Assembly (NCBI GenBank): GCA_015056565.1
Contig: SVGB01000001.1
Location: forward strand, 248,001-312,000
Length of the DNA stretch: 64,000 bases
Reading direction: 5' to 3'
DNA from: Butyrivibrio sp.
GTDB lineage: Bacteria > Bacillota > Clostridia > Lachnospirales > Lachnospiraceae
The position numbers were made by a program, and so were the translations under genes. The notes under the pieces are model-generated. The model saw only the letters and a program-made list of their open reading frames with translations. It was not told where the DNA came from and made no database searches. Below, in pieces: positions 15,576 to 25,300 of this stretch. Numbering within the stretch: the first letter of the stretch is position 1; the number at the start of each line of letters is the position of its first letter.

Positions 15576-16576
15576 GGTGCCTTCACTGAATTAACAAGGG
15601 CGTCTATAACAGCCTCTACAGGCACGTTGTCAGCTACTGCAAGATAGTTAAGGCCTATGCGGTGCCTAAGTACCTGGTGGCTGACCTGCTTGACGTCCTC
15701 GGGAGTTACATAGGTCCTGCCCTGGATAAGAGCTGCTGCCTTGGCCATCTTAAGGAAAGCTATGGAAGCTCTTGGACTTGCTCCGATCCTTATGTACTTG
15801 GCAAGTTCAAGGCCCTGGATCTGACTGGCTCTTCTTGAAGCCACAACTATGCTGGAGATGTACCACTTGATGGCGTCATCTACGTAGACTCTCTCAGCGA
15901 TATCCTGAAGCCTGTCAACGTCCTTGATAGAAAGAACTGGAGGATCAACCTTTGAAATCGCTCCGGTCTCGATCCTGTTTAAGATCTCAACTTCATCCCC
16001 TGCTGTAGGGTATGTGATGACTTCCTTAATAAGAAAACGGTCAGTCTGTGCCTCTGAAAGAGGGTATGTTCCCTCCTGCTCTATAGGGTTCTGGGTTGCA
16101 ATTACTATAAAGATATCCTCAGGCATGTGATAGCTCTTTCCACCGATGGTGACCTGCTTCTCCTGCATGGCTTCAAGCATTGCTGACTGAGTCTTGGCAC
16201 TTGACCTGTTGACCTCATCAAGAAGAACGAAGTTTGCAAAAACAGGTCCGAGGATGTTCTCAAACTTGCCTGTGGACTGGTTGTAGATCTGGGTTCCGAT
16301 AATGTCTCCAGGAAGCAGGTCCGGTGTACACTGGATCCTTGCAAACTTACCATCCACAGCATCGGATATTGCCTTGGCTGCTGTGGTCTTGGCAAGGCCA
16401 GGTACTGACTCAATAAGGATGTGTCCGTCAGCCACAATTGCTCCCACCAGTGAGAACTTAAGCTGTCCCTGTCCTACTACCTTTTTCTCAAAATAGTCTG
16501 AAAGCTTTTTTAAAACTTCCTGGGAGTACTGAAATTCCTCCTCAGTGATGTTGTTGTTTGTATTTGTAACTTCCAT
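15572..16576 (-). CDS. MoxR-family AAA+ ATPase
   Basis: 334 residues, the usual MoxR length. The Walker A loop reads SVPGLAKT (57-64), Walker B FVLLDEVNRS (Asp120, Glu121), sensor 1 IATQNPIEQEGTYPL, and the lid domain with the conserved GASPRASIAFLKMAKA. MoxR ATPases remodel or activate client proteins together with VWA partners. As first gene of the six-gene operon (MoxR, DUF58, membrane protein, VWA, VWA, TPR) it probably energises the complex; related loci are linked to envelope and oxidative stress tolerance. TGGAGAGATAAA precedes the ATG and an extended -10 promoter lies upstream at 16614-16622. Confidence 0.96.
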   Translation of the reverse strand: MEVTNTNNNITEEEFQYSQEVLKKLSDYFEKKVVGQGQLKFSLVGAIVADGHILIESVPGLAKTTAAKAISDAVDGKFARIQCTPDLLPGDIIGTQIYNQSTGKFENILGPVFANFVLLDEVNRSSAKTQSAMLEAMQEKQVTIGGKSYHMPEDIFIVIATQNPIEQEGTYPLSEAQTDRFLIKEVITYPTAGDEVEILNRIETGAISKVDPPVLSIKDVDRLQDIAERVYVDDAIKWYISSIVVASRRASQIQGLELAKYIRIGASPRASIAFLKMAKAAALIQGRTYVTPEDVKQVSHQVLRHRIGLNYLAVADNVPVEAVIDALVNSVKAP

Positions 16577-16613
16577 TTTATCTCTCCATTTTTTAAGAGT
16601 CTTTTAATTGTAT

Positions 16614-16622
16614 ATTATAACA
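16614..16622 (-). promoter_or_regulatory. Extended -10 promoter of the moxR operon
   Basis: TGTTATAAT on the minus strand, a perfect -10 with the TGn extension. No good -35 is visible because the metF terminator occupies that position. The start would be about 30 bp before the moxR ATG. Confidence 0.65.
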
Positions 16623-16627
16623 GATTT

Positions 16628-16656
16628 AAAAAAGACTGGAGCCATATATGCTCCAG
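16628..16656 (-). terminator. Terminator after metF
   Basis: CTGGAGC (16650-16656 read on the minus strand), 7-nt loop, GCTCCAG (16636-16642), then TCTTTTTT. It separates purB-metF from the moxR operon. Confidence 0.88.
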
Positions 16657-16664
16657 CCATTCTA

Positions 16665-17528
16665 TTATCTGATGATGGTTGCCAGATTTCTCATGATGCC
16701 TGCAGCGATGTCAGGCTTGTTCATAGAGTAAACGTGGATGTGGCTTACACCGTTACTGATAAGATCGATGATCTGATCGCTGGCGTATATGATGCCTGCT
16801 TCCTTCATCTTCTCAGGATCATCTGCAAATCTGTCCACCATGATCTTCATCTTCTGAGGAATGGTTGAACCTGAAAGTGCAACGCTCCTTGATACCTGCT
16901 TGGCATTGGTAATAGGCATGATGCCTGGAAGAACAGGTACTTCGATGCCCTTTTCTCTTATCCTGTACAGGAACTGATAGAGAGTAGAGTTGTCAAAAAA
17001 CATCTGGGTTGTGAGGAAGTCACATCCTGCATCAACCTTCTCTTTTAAATGCTCAATGTCCTCAGACTGGCGAGCGCACTCAACGTGGCCCTCTGGGTAG
17101 CAGGCTCCGCCGATGCAGAAGTTCTCATCAATTGACTTGATGTCCCTTATCAGCTCTGTGGCATGATCGTAGTCGTAGCAGATGCGGCCTTCCTTGGGGA
17201 TATCTCCCCTTAGAGCCATGATGTTCTCAATCCCTCTGTTCTTGTACTCAGAGATCATGGCCTTTACTGTATCCTTGGTGGAGGATACACAGGTAAGGTG
17301 TGATAAAACAGTTACGCCATATTTATCCTGAAGGTCTGAGGAGATTGCAGCGGTGTTCTTGCTGGTCCCGCCTCCTGCACCGTAGGTTACGCTCATAAAA
17401 TCAGGCTTAAGTGCCGCTATCTCTGCTGCTGCCTTCTCAACTGCAGCGTATCCGGCGTCAGTCTTTGGAGGAAACACCTCAAAGGACAAGGTTACTTCTT
17501 TATTCTTAAATATGTCAGTGATCTTCAT
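16665..17528 (-). CDS. metF: Methylenetetrahydrofolate reductase
   Basis: 287 residues. FAD enzyme reducing 5,10-methylene-THF to 5-methyl-THF for methionine synthesis. Family motifs are clear: LSFEVFPPKTDAGY with the catalytic Glu, FMSVTYGAGG, LTCVSSTKD, IMALRGDIPKEG, GGACYPEGHVE and CDFLTTQMFFDN, ending with LPGIMPITN. It is the short bacterial form without a C-terminal regulatory domain. AGGAGCAACT precedes the ATG, and purB ends 15 bp upstream, so purB-metF is one transcript that finishes at 16628-16656. A link between purine and one-carbon pathways is sensible. Confidence 0.97.
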   Translation of the reverse strand: MKITDIFKNKEVTLSFEVFPPKTDAGYAAVEKAAAEIAALKPDFMSVTYGAGGGTSKNTAAISSDLQDKYGVTVLSHLTCVSSTKDTVKAMISEYKNRGIENIMALRGDIPKEGRICYDYDHATELIRDIKSIDENFCIGGACYPEGHVECARQSEDIEHLKEKVDAGCDFLTTQMFFDNSTLYQFLYRIREKGIEVPVLPGIMPITNAKQVSRSVALSGSTIPQKMKIMVDRFADDPEKMKEAGIIYASDQIIDLISNGVSHIHVYSMNKPDIAAGIMRNLATIIR

Positions 17529-17543
17529 AGTTGCTCCTATATC

Positions 17544-18977
17544 TTACACATTGATCTCAGCTGTAAGACCAAGGTCATCTTTGTTAGCATCAAGGATAGG
17601 TCCCACCACTTCTGAAAGGAACTTCTCTACCTGGTGAGCAGAGCATCCAACGTACTTCTTAGGATCCATTGATGCCTTGAGTTCCTCAAGAGTAAGTGGA
17701 AATGCCGGGTCAGCTGCAATAAGCTCAAGAAGGTTGTTATCCTTACCTTCAACCTTAACAGTCTTACCTGCTTCCATGGAAAGCTCTCTTATCTTCTCAT
17801 GGAGTTCCTGTCTGTCTCCGCCTGCCTTAACTGCATCCATCATGATGTTCTCAGTTGCCATGAATGGAAGCTCAGAGAGCATGTGCTTTTCAATAACCTT
17901 AGGGTAAACTACAAGGCCGTCTACAACGTTGAGGCAAAGATCCAAAACACCGTCGGTTGCAAGGAATCCCTCGGGGATTGAAAGACGCTTGTTAGCTGAA
18001 TCATCAAGGGTTCTCTCAAACCACTGTGAAACCTCAGTGATAGCAGGGTTAAGTGTATCTATGATAACGTATCTTGAAAGTGAGCAGATCCTCTCACTTC
18101 TCATAGGATTTCTCTTGTAAGCCATGGCTGATGAACCGATCTGGCTCTTTTCAAATGGCTCCTCAACCTCTTTAAGGTGCTGAAGAAGTCTGATGTCCTG
18201 TGCCATCTTGGTTGCTGATGAACAGATACCTGCAAGGACATTGATAACCTTCATGTCCACCTTGCGGCTGTAGGTCTGGCCTGAAACTGCCATGCATCCC
18301 TTAAAGCCCATCTTGTCTGCAAGCATTGGATCAAGCTTGTCAACCTTGGAAAGGTCTCCGTCAAAGAGTTCAAGGAAAGAAGCCTGGGTTCCTGTTGTTC
18401 CCTTAGATCCAAGAAGCTTCATGTTATCAAGGACATAGTCAAGATCCTCCAGGTCAATTGTAAAGTCCTGAAGCCACAGACACGCTCTTTTTCCTACTGT
18501 TGTAGGCTGGGCAGGCTGGAAATGGGTAAATCCAAGAGTTGGCTGATCCTTGTACTCTTCAGCAAATTTAGAAAGAGAAGCGATGACATTGATGAGCTTT
18601 TTGCGAACAAGCTTAAGAGCCTCAGTCATCACGATGATATCAGTATTGTCACCAACATAGCAGCTTGTTGCTCCAAGATGGATGATTCCCTTAGCCTTAG
18701 GGCACTGGGTTCCATAAGCATAAACATGGCTCATTACATCGTGGCGAACTTCCTTCTCCCTTGCCTTGGCAACGTCGTAGTTGATGTCGTCCTTGTGGGC
18801 CTTGAGTTCTTCAATCTGCTCATCTGTAATAGGAAGTCCAAGTTCCTGCTCTATCTCAGCAAGTGCTATCCAGAGTCTTCTCCAGGTTCTGAATTTCATG
18901 TCAGGTGAAAAGATATACTGCATCTCCTTACTTGCATAACGCTCTGACAATGGGCTTACATAGCGGTCTGTACTCAT
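17544..18977 (-). CDS. purB: Adenylosuccinate lyase
   Basis: 477 residues. Splits SAICAR to AICAR and adenylosuccinate to AMP, both releasing fumarate. The fumarase/aspartase superfamily signature [14 protein letters not shown] is intact, with the catalytic Ser in that loop. Other conserved segments are [26 protein letters not shown] and [16 protein letters not shown] with the catalytic His. GAGGAGAG lies before the ATG. It leads a two-gene unit with metF. A divergent PurA homologue occurs 11 kb away at 29802-31013, but this purB is canonical. Confidence 0.97.
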   Translation of the reverse strand: MSTDRYVSPLSERYASKEMQYIFSPDMKFRTWRRLWIALAEIEQELGLPITDEQIEELKAHKDDINYDVAKAREKEVRHDVMSHVYAYGTQCPKAKGIIHLGATSCYVGDNTDIIVMTEALKLVRKKLINVIASLSKFAEEYKDQPTLGFTHFQPAQPTTVGKRACLWLQDFTIDLEDLDYVLDNMKLLGSKGTTGTQASFLELFDGDLSKVDKLDPMLADKMGFKGCMAVSGQTYSRKVDMKVINVLAGICSSATKMAQDIRLLQHLKEVEEPFEKSQIGSSAMAYKRNPMRSERICSLSRYVIIDTLNPAITEVSQWFERTLDDSANKRLSIPEGFLATDGVLDLCLNVVDGLVVYPKVIEKHMLSELPFMATENIMMDAVKAGGDRQELHEKIRELSMEAGKTVKVEGKDNNLLELIAADPAFPLTLEELKASMDPKKYVGCSAHQVEKFLSEVVGPILDANKDDLGLTAEINV

Positions 18978-19059
18978 TTTTTCATACTCTCCTCTTTTTT
19001 TGAATAATATTATAAATGAATGCTATACGGATTGCTACGCTAAAAAGCAGCTTTCGCGA

Positions 19060-20247
19060 TCATTCATACTTATCCTCATACTTTGATACCATATCCAGGA
19101 TTTCCTGAGTGTACTTGGGATACTGCCTTGCCATATCTTCAATCTCAAGCTTGGCATTTCCAGCAACCACATCCCTGTTGTACTCCATGCGCTTTCTAAG
19201 GGACTGTCTGCGGACATTGAGGCTGTGCCTTATCTCTACCTCTTCGTTGTGATCAAGAAGCGCCTCAACCTGGTGGATCCAGATATCCGGGTCTTTTACT
19301 CTGTAGTGGCGGAGCATATAGATAAGGTCTTTTTCATTGGAATCAAGGAGCTTTCTTGCATCCTCGAATTTCGCTCTCTCTTTTACTTCCTGCTCGTAGC
19401 GATCATAGAGATCTGTCAGTTCTCTTGAAGAGTTTACACCGTATTTGATACACAGATAGTCGATAAGGTTGGTGTTGTTTACGTATCTTATCTTAACCTG
19501 GTTTTGAAGCATTATAAGCCTTGAGATGGACTTTGTCACTGTTTTAAGTTCAACTGCTGCATTGGAATTTTGAACATACAAAACCGTGATAGCAACTGCC
19601 GACAAAAGGATAGTCAGCATGTAGCCATATACTACGTTAAGCCCAAGAGCAAACTGAAGCGACAAAAGAAATATCAGTATCACCACAAGTGCTACCCCAA
19701 TTGCAATGATGAGCCTCTTGGTGTTTTCTATGGTGTTAAGCAGCTCCTCTTCCTGAAACATGTAGGCTTCATGCTCGCTGTCAAGGCGCTTAAGATCGTT
19801 TCTGATCTTCTTCTGGTAACTCTCAGCCTCAGCCAGTTTCCCAGCCCCTGACCTGGCATCCTTCTGAAGCCTTTCCATGCGCTCGAATTCATCATCGGTC
19901 ATCTTGCTTTTTCTTTTGCCAAACTTCTCCTTGGCGACCTGAGAATCCACAATCTTCTGAGCGCACTCGTCAATCTCAGCCCTCTGCTCAGGTGGCAGTG
20001 CATCGATCTCCTCCATGTCACGAAGATGGCTCGTGACATCGTTGTACTCAAACTCCAGGGCATCAAGTTCTCTTGACGCCTCCTGCATCTGAAGAAGGCA
20101 GCTTCCAATATACTCACGCCTCTGGACCGGGTCATCCATGTCCACGTCTTTTCTGGTGTAGACAATGTCATTCCAGTCCTGGAGCCTTGTCTGCTCCTCC
20201 CAGTCCTCGTCTCTGTGATTGTTTGAAAAGATGTCTAAAAAGCCCAT
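19060..20247 (-). CDS. Coiled-coil membrane protein, last gene of the DUF5717 operon
   Basis: 395 residues, not recognised. The N-terminal half is highly charged with long predicted coiled coils (about 45-175; QKIVDSQVAKEKFGKRKSK). Two closely spaced membrane helices follow (about 180-202, LIIAIGVALVVILIFLLSLQ, and 208-226). The C-terminal half is again charged and helical (DLYDRYEQEVKERAKFEDA, LDHNEEVEIRHSLNVRRQS). With a short loop between helices, both large domains should face the cytosol. The ATG follows the upstream stop without a gap. It probably anchors the operon's products to the membrane. Confidence 0.82.
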   Translation of the reverse strand: MGFLDIFSNNHRDEDWEEQTRLQDWNDIVYTRKDVDMDDPVQRREYIGSCLLQMQEASRELDALEFEYNDVTSHLRDMEEIDALPPEQRAEIDECAQKIVDSQVAKEKFGKRKSKMTDDEFERMERLQKDARSGAGKLAEAESYQKKIRNDLKRLDSEHEAYMFQEEELLNTIENTKRLIIAIGVALVVILIFLLSLQFALGLNVVYGYMLTILLSAVAITVLYVQNSNAAVELKTVTKSISRLIMLQNQVKIRYVNNTNLIDYLCIKYGVNSSRELTDLYDRYEQEVKERAKFEDARKLLDSNEKDLIYMLRHYRVKDPDIWIHQVEALLDHNEEVEIRHSLNVRRQSLRKRMEYNRDVVAGNAKLEIEDMARQYPKYTQEILDMVSKYEDKYE

Positions 20248-21090
20248 TTATTTCACCCTGTCTTTTACCAGTTCTCTGTAAGTAAGCTTCATCTTGTCAG
20301 TTATCTCGCCCACCTGATCATAGTACTCGTGCATCTTGCCCTCTGCCTTGTAGACAGAAAGTGTGCCCAGTCTGTGGTTATCCTCGCTGGAAGCATACAG
20401 ATCCTCAGCTTCCTTCATTCTCTTTTCTATTTCCATGGAAGCCTCATAGGCCTCGTCGTTATCAGCAATAAAAGAAACGTATTCCTTGTTTGAAAGATCC
20501 ATCCTGACTGCAGATAAGTACTGGTAATAAGACTCTTTATCTCCCCCGTCCTCATATGCCTTAAGGAACATTTTTGCCGCCTTGTCAAATAAAAAGAGCC
20601 TTGCGTACATAACACCTTCATTGTGCTCGATCCTGGCCCGAAGATGTATGTCGATGGACGGAGTATTGGCAAGCAAAAACTCATACTCCCTGAATGCCAT
20701 GGCATACCTTCCGTTCTTAAGAAGGAAGTTTGCCCTTGCCATCTTTTTATGGTAGACATCCATGCCAGCATTGCCACGCAGGATCTCCTCAGTCTTGTCC
20801 ACTTCCTTCCTGGTGTTGTAACCAACATAATCAAGGATGGTTCCTGCAAGAGCAGCCATGGAACACCTCTTGGCGTACATGCTCCTAAGCTCGTCAGCGA
20901 GCTTTACAAGGCTGCACTCCTCCTCGATCCAGTCGAAAAGAGAACTTCCAAAGCTCTCCTCATCAAGAAGAAATGCGTTTTTGACAATACAGTAACACAG
21001 CTCCTCAATGCAGTAGACATTTCTGCCAATCTTCTCTATGTGATATGGATTTTCTGCATAGCTTCCTATGCATAAGATCGGTTTACTCAT
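20248..21090 (-). CDS. TPR-like helical protein of the DUF5717 operon
   Basis: 280 residues, cytosolic. The first 75 residues include a Cys-rich segment (NVYCIEELCYCIVKNAFLL). From about 115 the chain is TPR-like: KMARANFLLKNGRYAMAFRE, then IEHNEGVMYARLFLFDKAAK and MFLKAYEDGGDKESYYQYLS. The C-terminus is a charged helix ending TYRELVKDRVK. It starts four bases after the DUF5716 stop and ends directly against the next start, so translation is coupled. A scaffold joining the ATPase and the membrane protein is the natural inference. A similar gene order occurs in other Lachnospiraceae to my knowledge, but no function is established. Confidence 0.82.
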   Translation of the reverse strand: MSKPILCIGSYAENPYHIEKIGRNVYCIEELCYCIVKNAFLLDEESFGSSLFDWIEEECSLVKLADELRSMYAKRCSMAALAGTILDYVGYNTRKEVDKTEEILRGNAGMDVYHKKMARANFLLKNGRYAMAFREYEFLLANTPSIDIHLRARIEHNEGVMYARLFLFDKAAKMFLKAYEDGGDKESYYQYLSAVRMDLSNKEYVSFIADNDEAYEASMEIEKRMKEAEDLYASSEDNHRLGTLSVYKAEGKMHEYYDQVGEITDKMKLTYRELVKDRVK

Positions 21091-21094
21091 TGGT

Positions 21095-22393
21095 CTATAC
21101 CTCTATGGTCTGCTCCCAAACCTTGCCTGTTGCAGGGAACAGTTCGCCAAAGCCCTTGTCCGTAACCTTGACGTTTACTGTATTTACACTGCTCATGCTC
21201 ATGGATATGTGAAGCCTTGTGGTGCCAGCAGGTCTTTTCACAAGGCCGTCAAGATAGAGCTGTACCACCTTGGGGCGACCGCCGGTAAGGGGCGTAACCT
21301 CTATGTTAAGTATCCCGCTGGGGTCCATGATGATATCAAGGGAAGTCTCAGCCTCGTACCAGTTGACACCTGCATCCAGCAGCGCATGGTAAACTTCTGT
21401 TCCGCATTTAAGCAGCCTGATCCCAAGGTTGGCTTTAAGCTTGTCCTCCCCAAGGAATACAAACCTGCTGCCATTTCCGGTGGGTGCCACCCTCTCTCTT
21501 GCGGCTATGCTGGCGCCCTTGCTAAAGAGATTGTTCCCCTGGAACACGCGCCTTGTCCTGCACAAAAATTCCAGAGACCTCTTGGTCCACTTCTCGTGGA
21601 AACCATCTCCCAGAAGGAACACTGTGGAGATTATCCTCTCCTCACAGACCTTCTGCATGATGGTCAAAAACTCATCGTCCAGCCTCTCACAGGTCTTGTG
21701 GAAAAGAGCTGCATCCTTGGGAAAGCCCGTGGGCAGCATAAGGTCGTCATAATTCTCTACATCTATTGTGGCAACAACTGGCTTGGTGTTGGTGTTAAGG
21801 GTCATCTTAAAAACAGAGAGCTCCTCAAGGTCATAGTCACAGGCAAGAACCGTGTGTCTGGCCAGGTCATCCGGCTGATAGAGCATGTAGTTGTAAAAGC
21901 TCTCCTCATGGCTCTGATAGAAGATATTTGAAGTCTTAAGCTCAAGAGCTGCTGTCACAGCGTTAAGTACCTGCACCATGCGGTGGTCAAGACTTCTTGT
22001 GGTAAACATGATGGCGTCCACGTTGTCCATGGAAACATCCAGTGACAGGAGGGATAAGCTTCTTTTTACAAAAAGAGTAAGGAGCGCTATCGGGTCATAC
22101 TCTGCCTCACCCACCATAACAGGCTTACCTTCCTTGGCGGCAGCAATAAGGCCATCCACCCTGCTTCCGTCGCCATCCTCAATGTGCCTTACGGCCTCTT
22201 TGCCATAGAACCACTGATTGACGTCCTTTCTTTTGCACAGGACAGTGGGGATATTATAAAGTTCGCTCCCTGCCAGAACCGACAGAGTTTCAGGCATATC
22301 TGCATCTGACGCCAGGTAGCTGATCTGGGATACCTTATCCCCCAGATCATACCCCAGGACAAATCGCCTTGAGTCAGAATTACCAAAAAGCAT
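21095..22393 (-). CDS. DUF5716-family protein, Hsp70/actin-like ATPase fold
   Basis: 432 residues. Segments line up in order with the Hsp70/actin fold: LGYDLGDKVSQISY (11-24) as phosphate-1; YNIPTVLCKR and WFYGKEAV as the PS-V/VGxxA region; VDAIMFTTRSLDHRMVQVLN as the VPA-x-F region; VLACDYDLEELSVFKM as a degenerate phosphate-2; STVFLLGDGFHEKW as the adenosine loop; and LFSKGASIAARER as the GAA helix. The C-terminal 110 residues are a beta-rich domain, as in the peptide-binding part of Hsp70. This corresponds to what is annotated as DUF5716 in Lachnospiraceae. The phosphate-2 motif lacks the usual glycines, so ATP hydrolysis is uncertain. Confidence 0.82.
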   Translation of the reverse strand: MLFGNSDSRRFVLGYDLGDKVSQISYLASDADMPETLSVLAGSELYNIPTVLCKRKDVNQWFYGKEAVRHIEDGDGSRVDGLIAAAKEGKPVMVGEAEYDPIALLTLFVKRSLSLLSLDVSMDNVDAIMFTTRSLDHRMVQVLNAVTAALELKTSNIFYQSHEESFYNYMLYQPDDLARHTVLACDYDLEELSVFKMTLNTNTKPVVATIDVENYDDLMLPTGFPKDAALFHKTCERLDDEFLTIMQKVCEERIISTVFLLGDGFHEKWTKRSLEFLCRTRRVFQGNNLFSKGASIAARERVAPTGNGSRFVFLGEDKLKANLGIRLLKCGTEVYHALLDAGVNWYEAETSLDIIMDPSGILNIEVTPLTGGRPKVVQLYLDGLVKRPAGTTRLHISMSMSSVNTVNVKVTDKGFGELFPATGKVWEQTIEV

Positions 22394-22399
22394 CGTCTA

Positions 22400-25300
22400 T
22401 CATCCTTCCTTGCTATCTTCCATATCCATCTCGGAAAAGAGCTTGTCACAAATAAACTTTTTCTTGAAATACTCTCCAATAAGGTTGTCCACAGTATCGT
22501 AGTCCTGCAGAGTCTCACCGATCATGATGTCATTGATAAGGCTAAATCTTCCAGGGAGCTGTCCTCCAATGATGTCACTCTTTTGGATGGTTCCGCTCTC
22601 AGTAAGGATCTCCTCCTCACCATTTTGCTCAGTGATGTAGTACTGCATCTGCTCTCCAAAGAACAGGACAAAATCTGAAACATAAATGCCATCATACATC
22701 TGGCGCATAGGCACCACCTTGTACTCATTGTCAGAGTCGTTATCAAGCCTGTAGTGCACCTTGCAGACTGCATCGGGGCGGGTCCTGTATTCCAGCATGG
22801 TCTTGTCGATAAACTGCACCATATCCGGCAGGATCCCTGAATATTCCTGGAAGAAAGAAAAGTAAACATCCTTGGAAAGAAGGCGGCGAAGGAATCTTGC
22901 TGCAACCTCCTCGTTCACCTCTTCCTCCGACTTCCTGTCTGTTGCATAGTAGCGAAGGTATGCAAGTTCGCACACCTCTGAAAGCGGCATATTCTCAAGG
23001 GCTAGTTTCTCTATCCTGTCAAAGACAAATCTGTCTGTCACTGTACCCTTTACAAAACTGTCGTAAGAACACTGGGACAGGAACGCCATCTCAACATCAG
23101 CGACTCCGCCACTCTTTACGTAGTTCTTGAAGATCTCCATCTTCTCCCCAATGTAAGAGCCGCTGTACAGTCCCTGAATGATGATCCTCTCTGAAAGAGC
23201 ATAGGTATCAAGCCCAAAGGACTCTGCTGCCCTCCAGATGTCCCTCATCTCCTTAAGGGTTCCGTTGTAATGAGCTATAAGGAAATTGAGAAGCTGTTCA
23301 TCATACTTGCCTGATCTGAAAGCGTAGTTTGCTATCTCAAGCTCTTTTTCCCCTGGCTCCAAAGTGCCCTTGTCAAGAAGGCGCACGCACAGCTTAAGTA
23401 TTACCTTTGCATCTATTGAGAAGCATCCAAAGGTCTTGACCCACTCCATAGCCTTGTCATAGAGCCCTGACATTACCATGATCTCTAAGACTTCTGCCCT
23501 CTTCTGACTGTCGAGGTCTGTGGGGTCTATGTTAAAAACATACTCAGCAAGCTGCCTTGTAAAGTCGTTGTCGTAATAGTACCTTATGAGATTTCCTGAA
23601 ATATCGTTCCTGAAGCTCTTTCTGACAAGGTCAGAAGCTGCAAGATCTCTGTATCTGCCCACGTTGTCCATGTCGATGGTGTAGGCATTTTTTCCCAGGT
23701 CACAAAGGAACAGATCCAGGTTCTCTTTTCCCTTCTGGATATAAGGGATCGCATAGGCAGCAAGTCTCCCTGGCAGCATCAGCTTGGTATTGGTGTAAGG
23801 GATACTGCCTGCATACCTGTTGTCTTCGTGATCAGTCAAAAGAACTGTGTAATCACTGCCATAAAGTGGCACATAGCATACTCCGTCCACCACTGGATAT
23901 CTCATGGCGCCCTCACACTTGTCATAGACAACGCAAACGCCGTTTATCCTGTTGTCACTCACCTTGATCTCAGAGGTGTAAAGAACTGACAGCACCTTGG
24001 AAGCATTGGCAGCATCTACCATCTGTCTTGTGAGCATGTTCTTGTAGAGGTACCCAAGGTCCCTGGTAACCCTTCCCTTGTCAAGCTGAGCCATAAGGAA
24101 CTTCTCTATCTGTGGAACATAGGAATCATAGAGCTCAGGGTAATCCTCCTTGTGCTCATGGATGTATCTATAAAGTATTGCATTTTTGTCGTATTCAAGG
24201 TCGCTCTGATAGGAGAAGTACATAAGGACCATCTTGTTGATGTCGCAAGGCAAAAGCCCATTCTCATCGGTGTAGATGCTCATCATGTAGTACTCGTAGA
24301 GCCTTGTTATTCGAAGCTCATTCTCAACGCCCTTCTGATACCACTCAAAGGCAAAGGGTGCAGTCTTGCCTCCCTTGATAAGGAGGGATACGATAGCCTC
24401 TAAGACATCGCTGTTTTCCCTTATCTCATAGCAGGCCTTTAATATCCTAAAGAGCCTCATGTCAAAGTTTCTGACTCTCATGGACAGATATACTATCTGG
24501 TCGATGAGATTTAAGGATATGATCTGTTTTTTTGCCCCATATTCAAGGACAAAGAGCTCATAGTTATCAAGTCGGGTAAGTATCGAAGGGGAATCATTTA
24601 AAAGATTCATTGCCTCCAGGTACAGGATAGGACTCCTGCAGCCGTAGGAGAACTGCTCTTCAAGCATCATCCACTTGCGGGACGTGCTTGTGGTGTACTC
24701 CTCTGAAATATATAAAAGGAGCCATGCAATACGCCAGTTATCAGGGTTTCTCCTGAATATCCCCTCCAGCCTTTCAGAGATGTCGTTGATGTAGGCGTCC
24801 TCTCTGCTGCAAAGTGTGGACAGGTACAGGAAATAGCTGTAAAGAGTATCCCCGTCGGTATCCAGGACCTCTTTTTCAGCCTGATCAAGTATCCACTTGC
24901 CCTCATTGACCCTGCCTGCAGTTATGTAGTACTGGGCGGTGTAAAGTCTTACCTCCAGGTTCTTGTCGTCGATGGCGTTCATCTTGGAGATGATCTTGCC
25001 AGTTTCAGAGAGCCATGCTCTTGAAGTTATCTTCTTGCAGCTGAAGTTCTCATAGGTCCTCACCAGGTCCACAGTGAGTCTCTTCATCTCCTGATAGTCC
25101 CCTGTCAGATGATTATCTGACAAGTGGACAGCCACGGTTACCGGGAAGATCACCTCAGTAAAGTTATTGTAGAATCTAATGCGACCGTAATTGTTGCCCT
25201 CATGTAGTTTCTCATAAATAAGGTGCATCCTGACTCTTGCTGTTGTTCCAGTAAAGTCATCCTCACCGATCTCGTATTTGTCAAGGCTAATAAAATCACC

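Noticed and set aside
18978-19059. Possible riboswitch or terminator before purB
   Set aside because: Only a -10-like TATAAT and a weak inverted ATGAATG/CATTCAT; no conserved riboswitch motif or stable stem.
21068-21931. 287-codon plus-strand frame opposite the DUF5716 gene
   Set aside because: Antisense to a gene with an ordered Hsp70-like motif series; no ribosome site.
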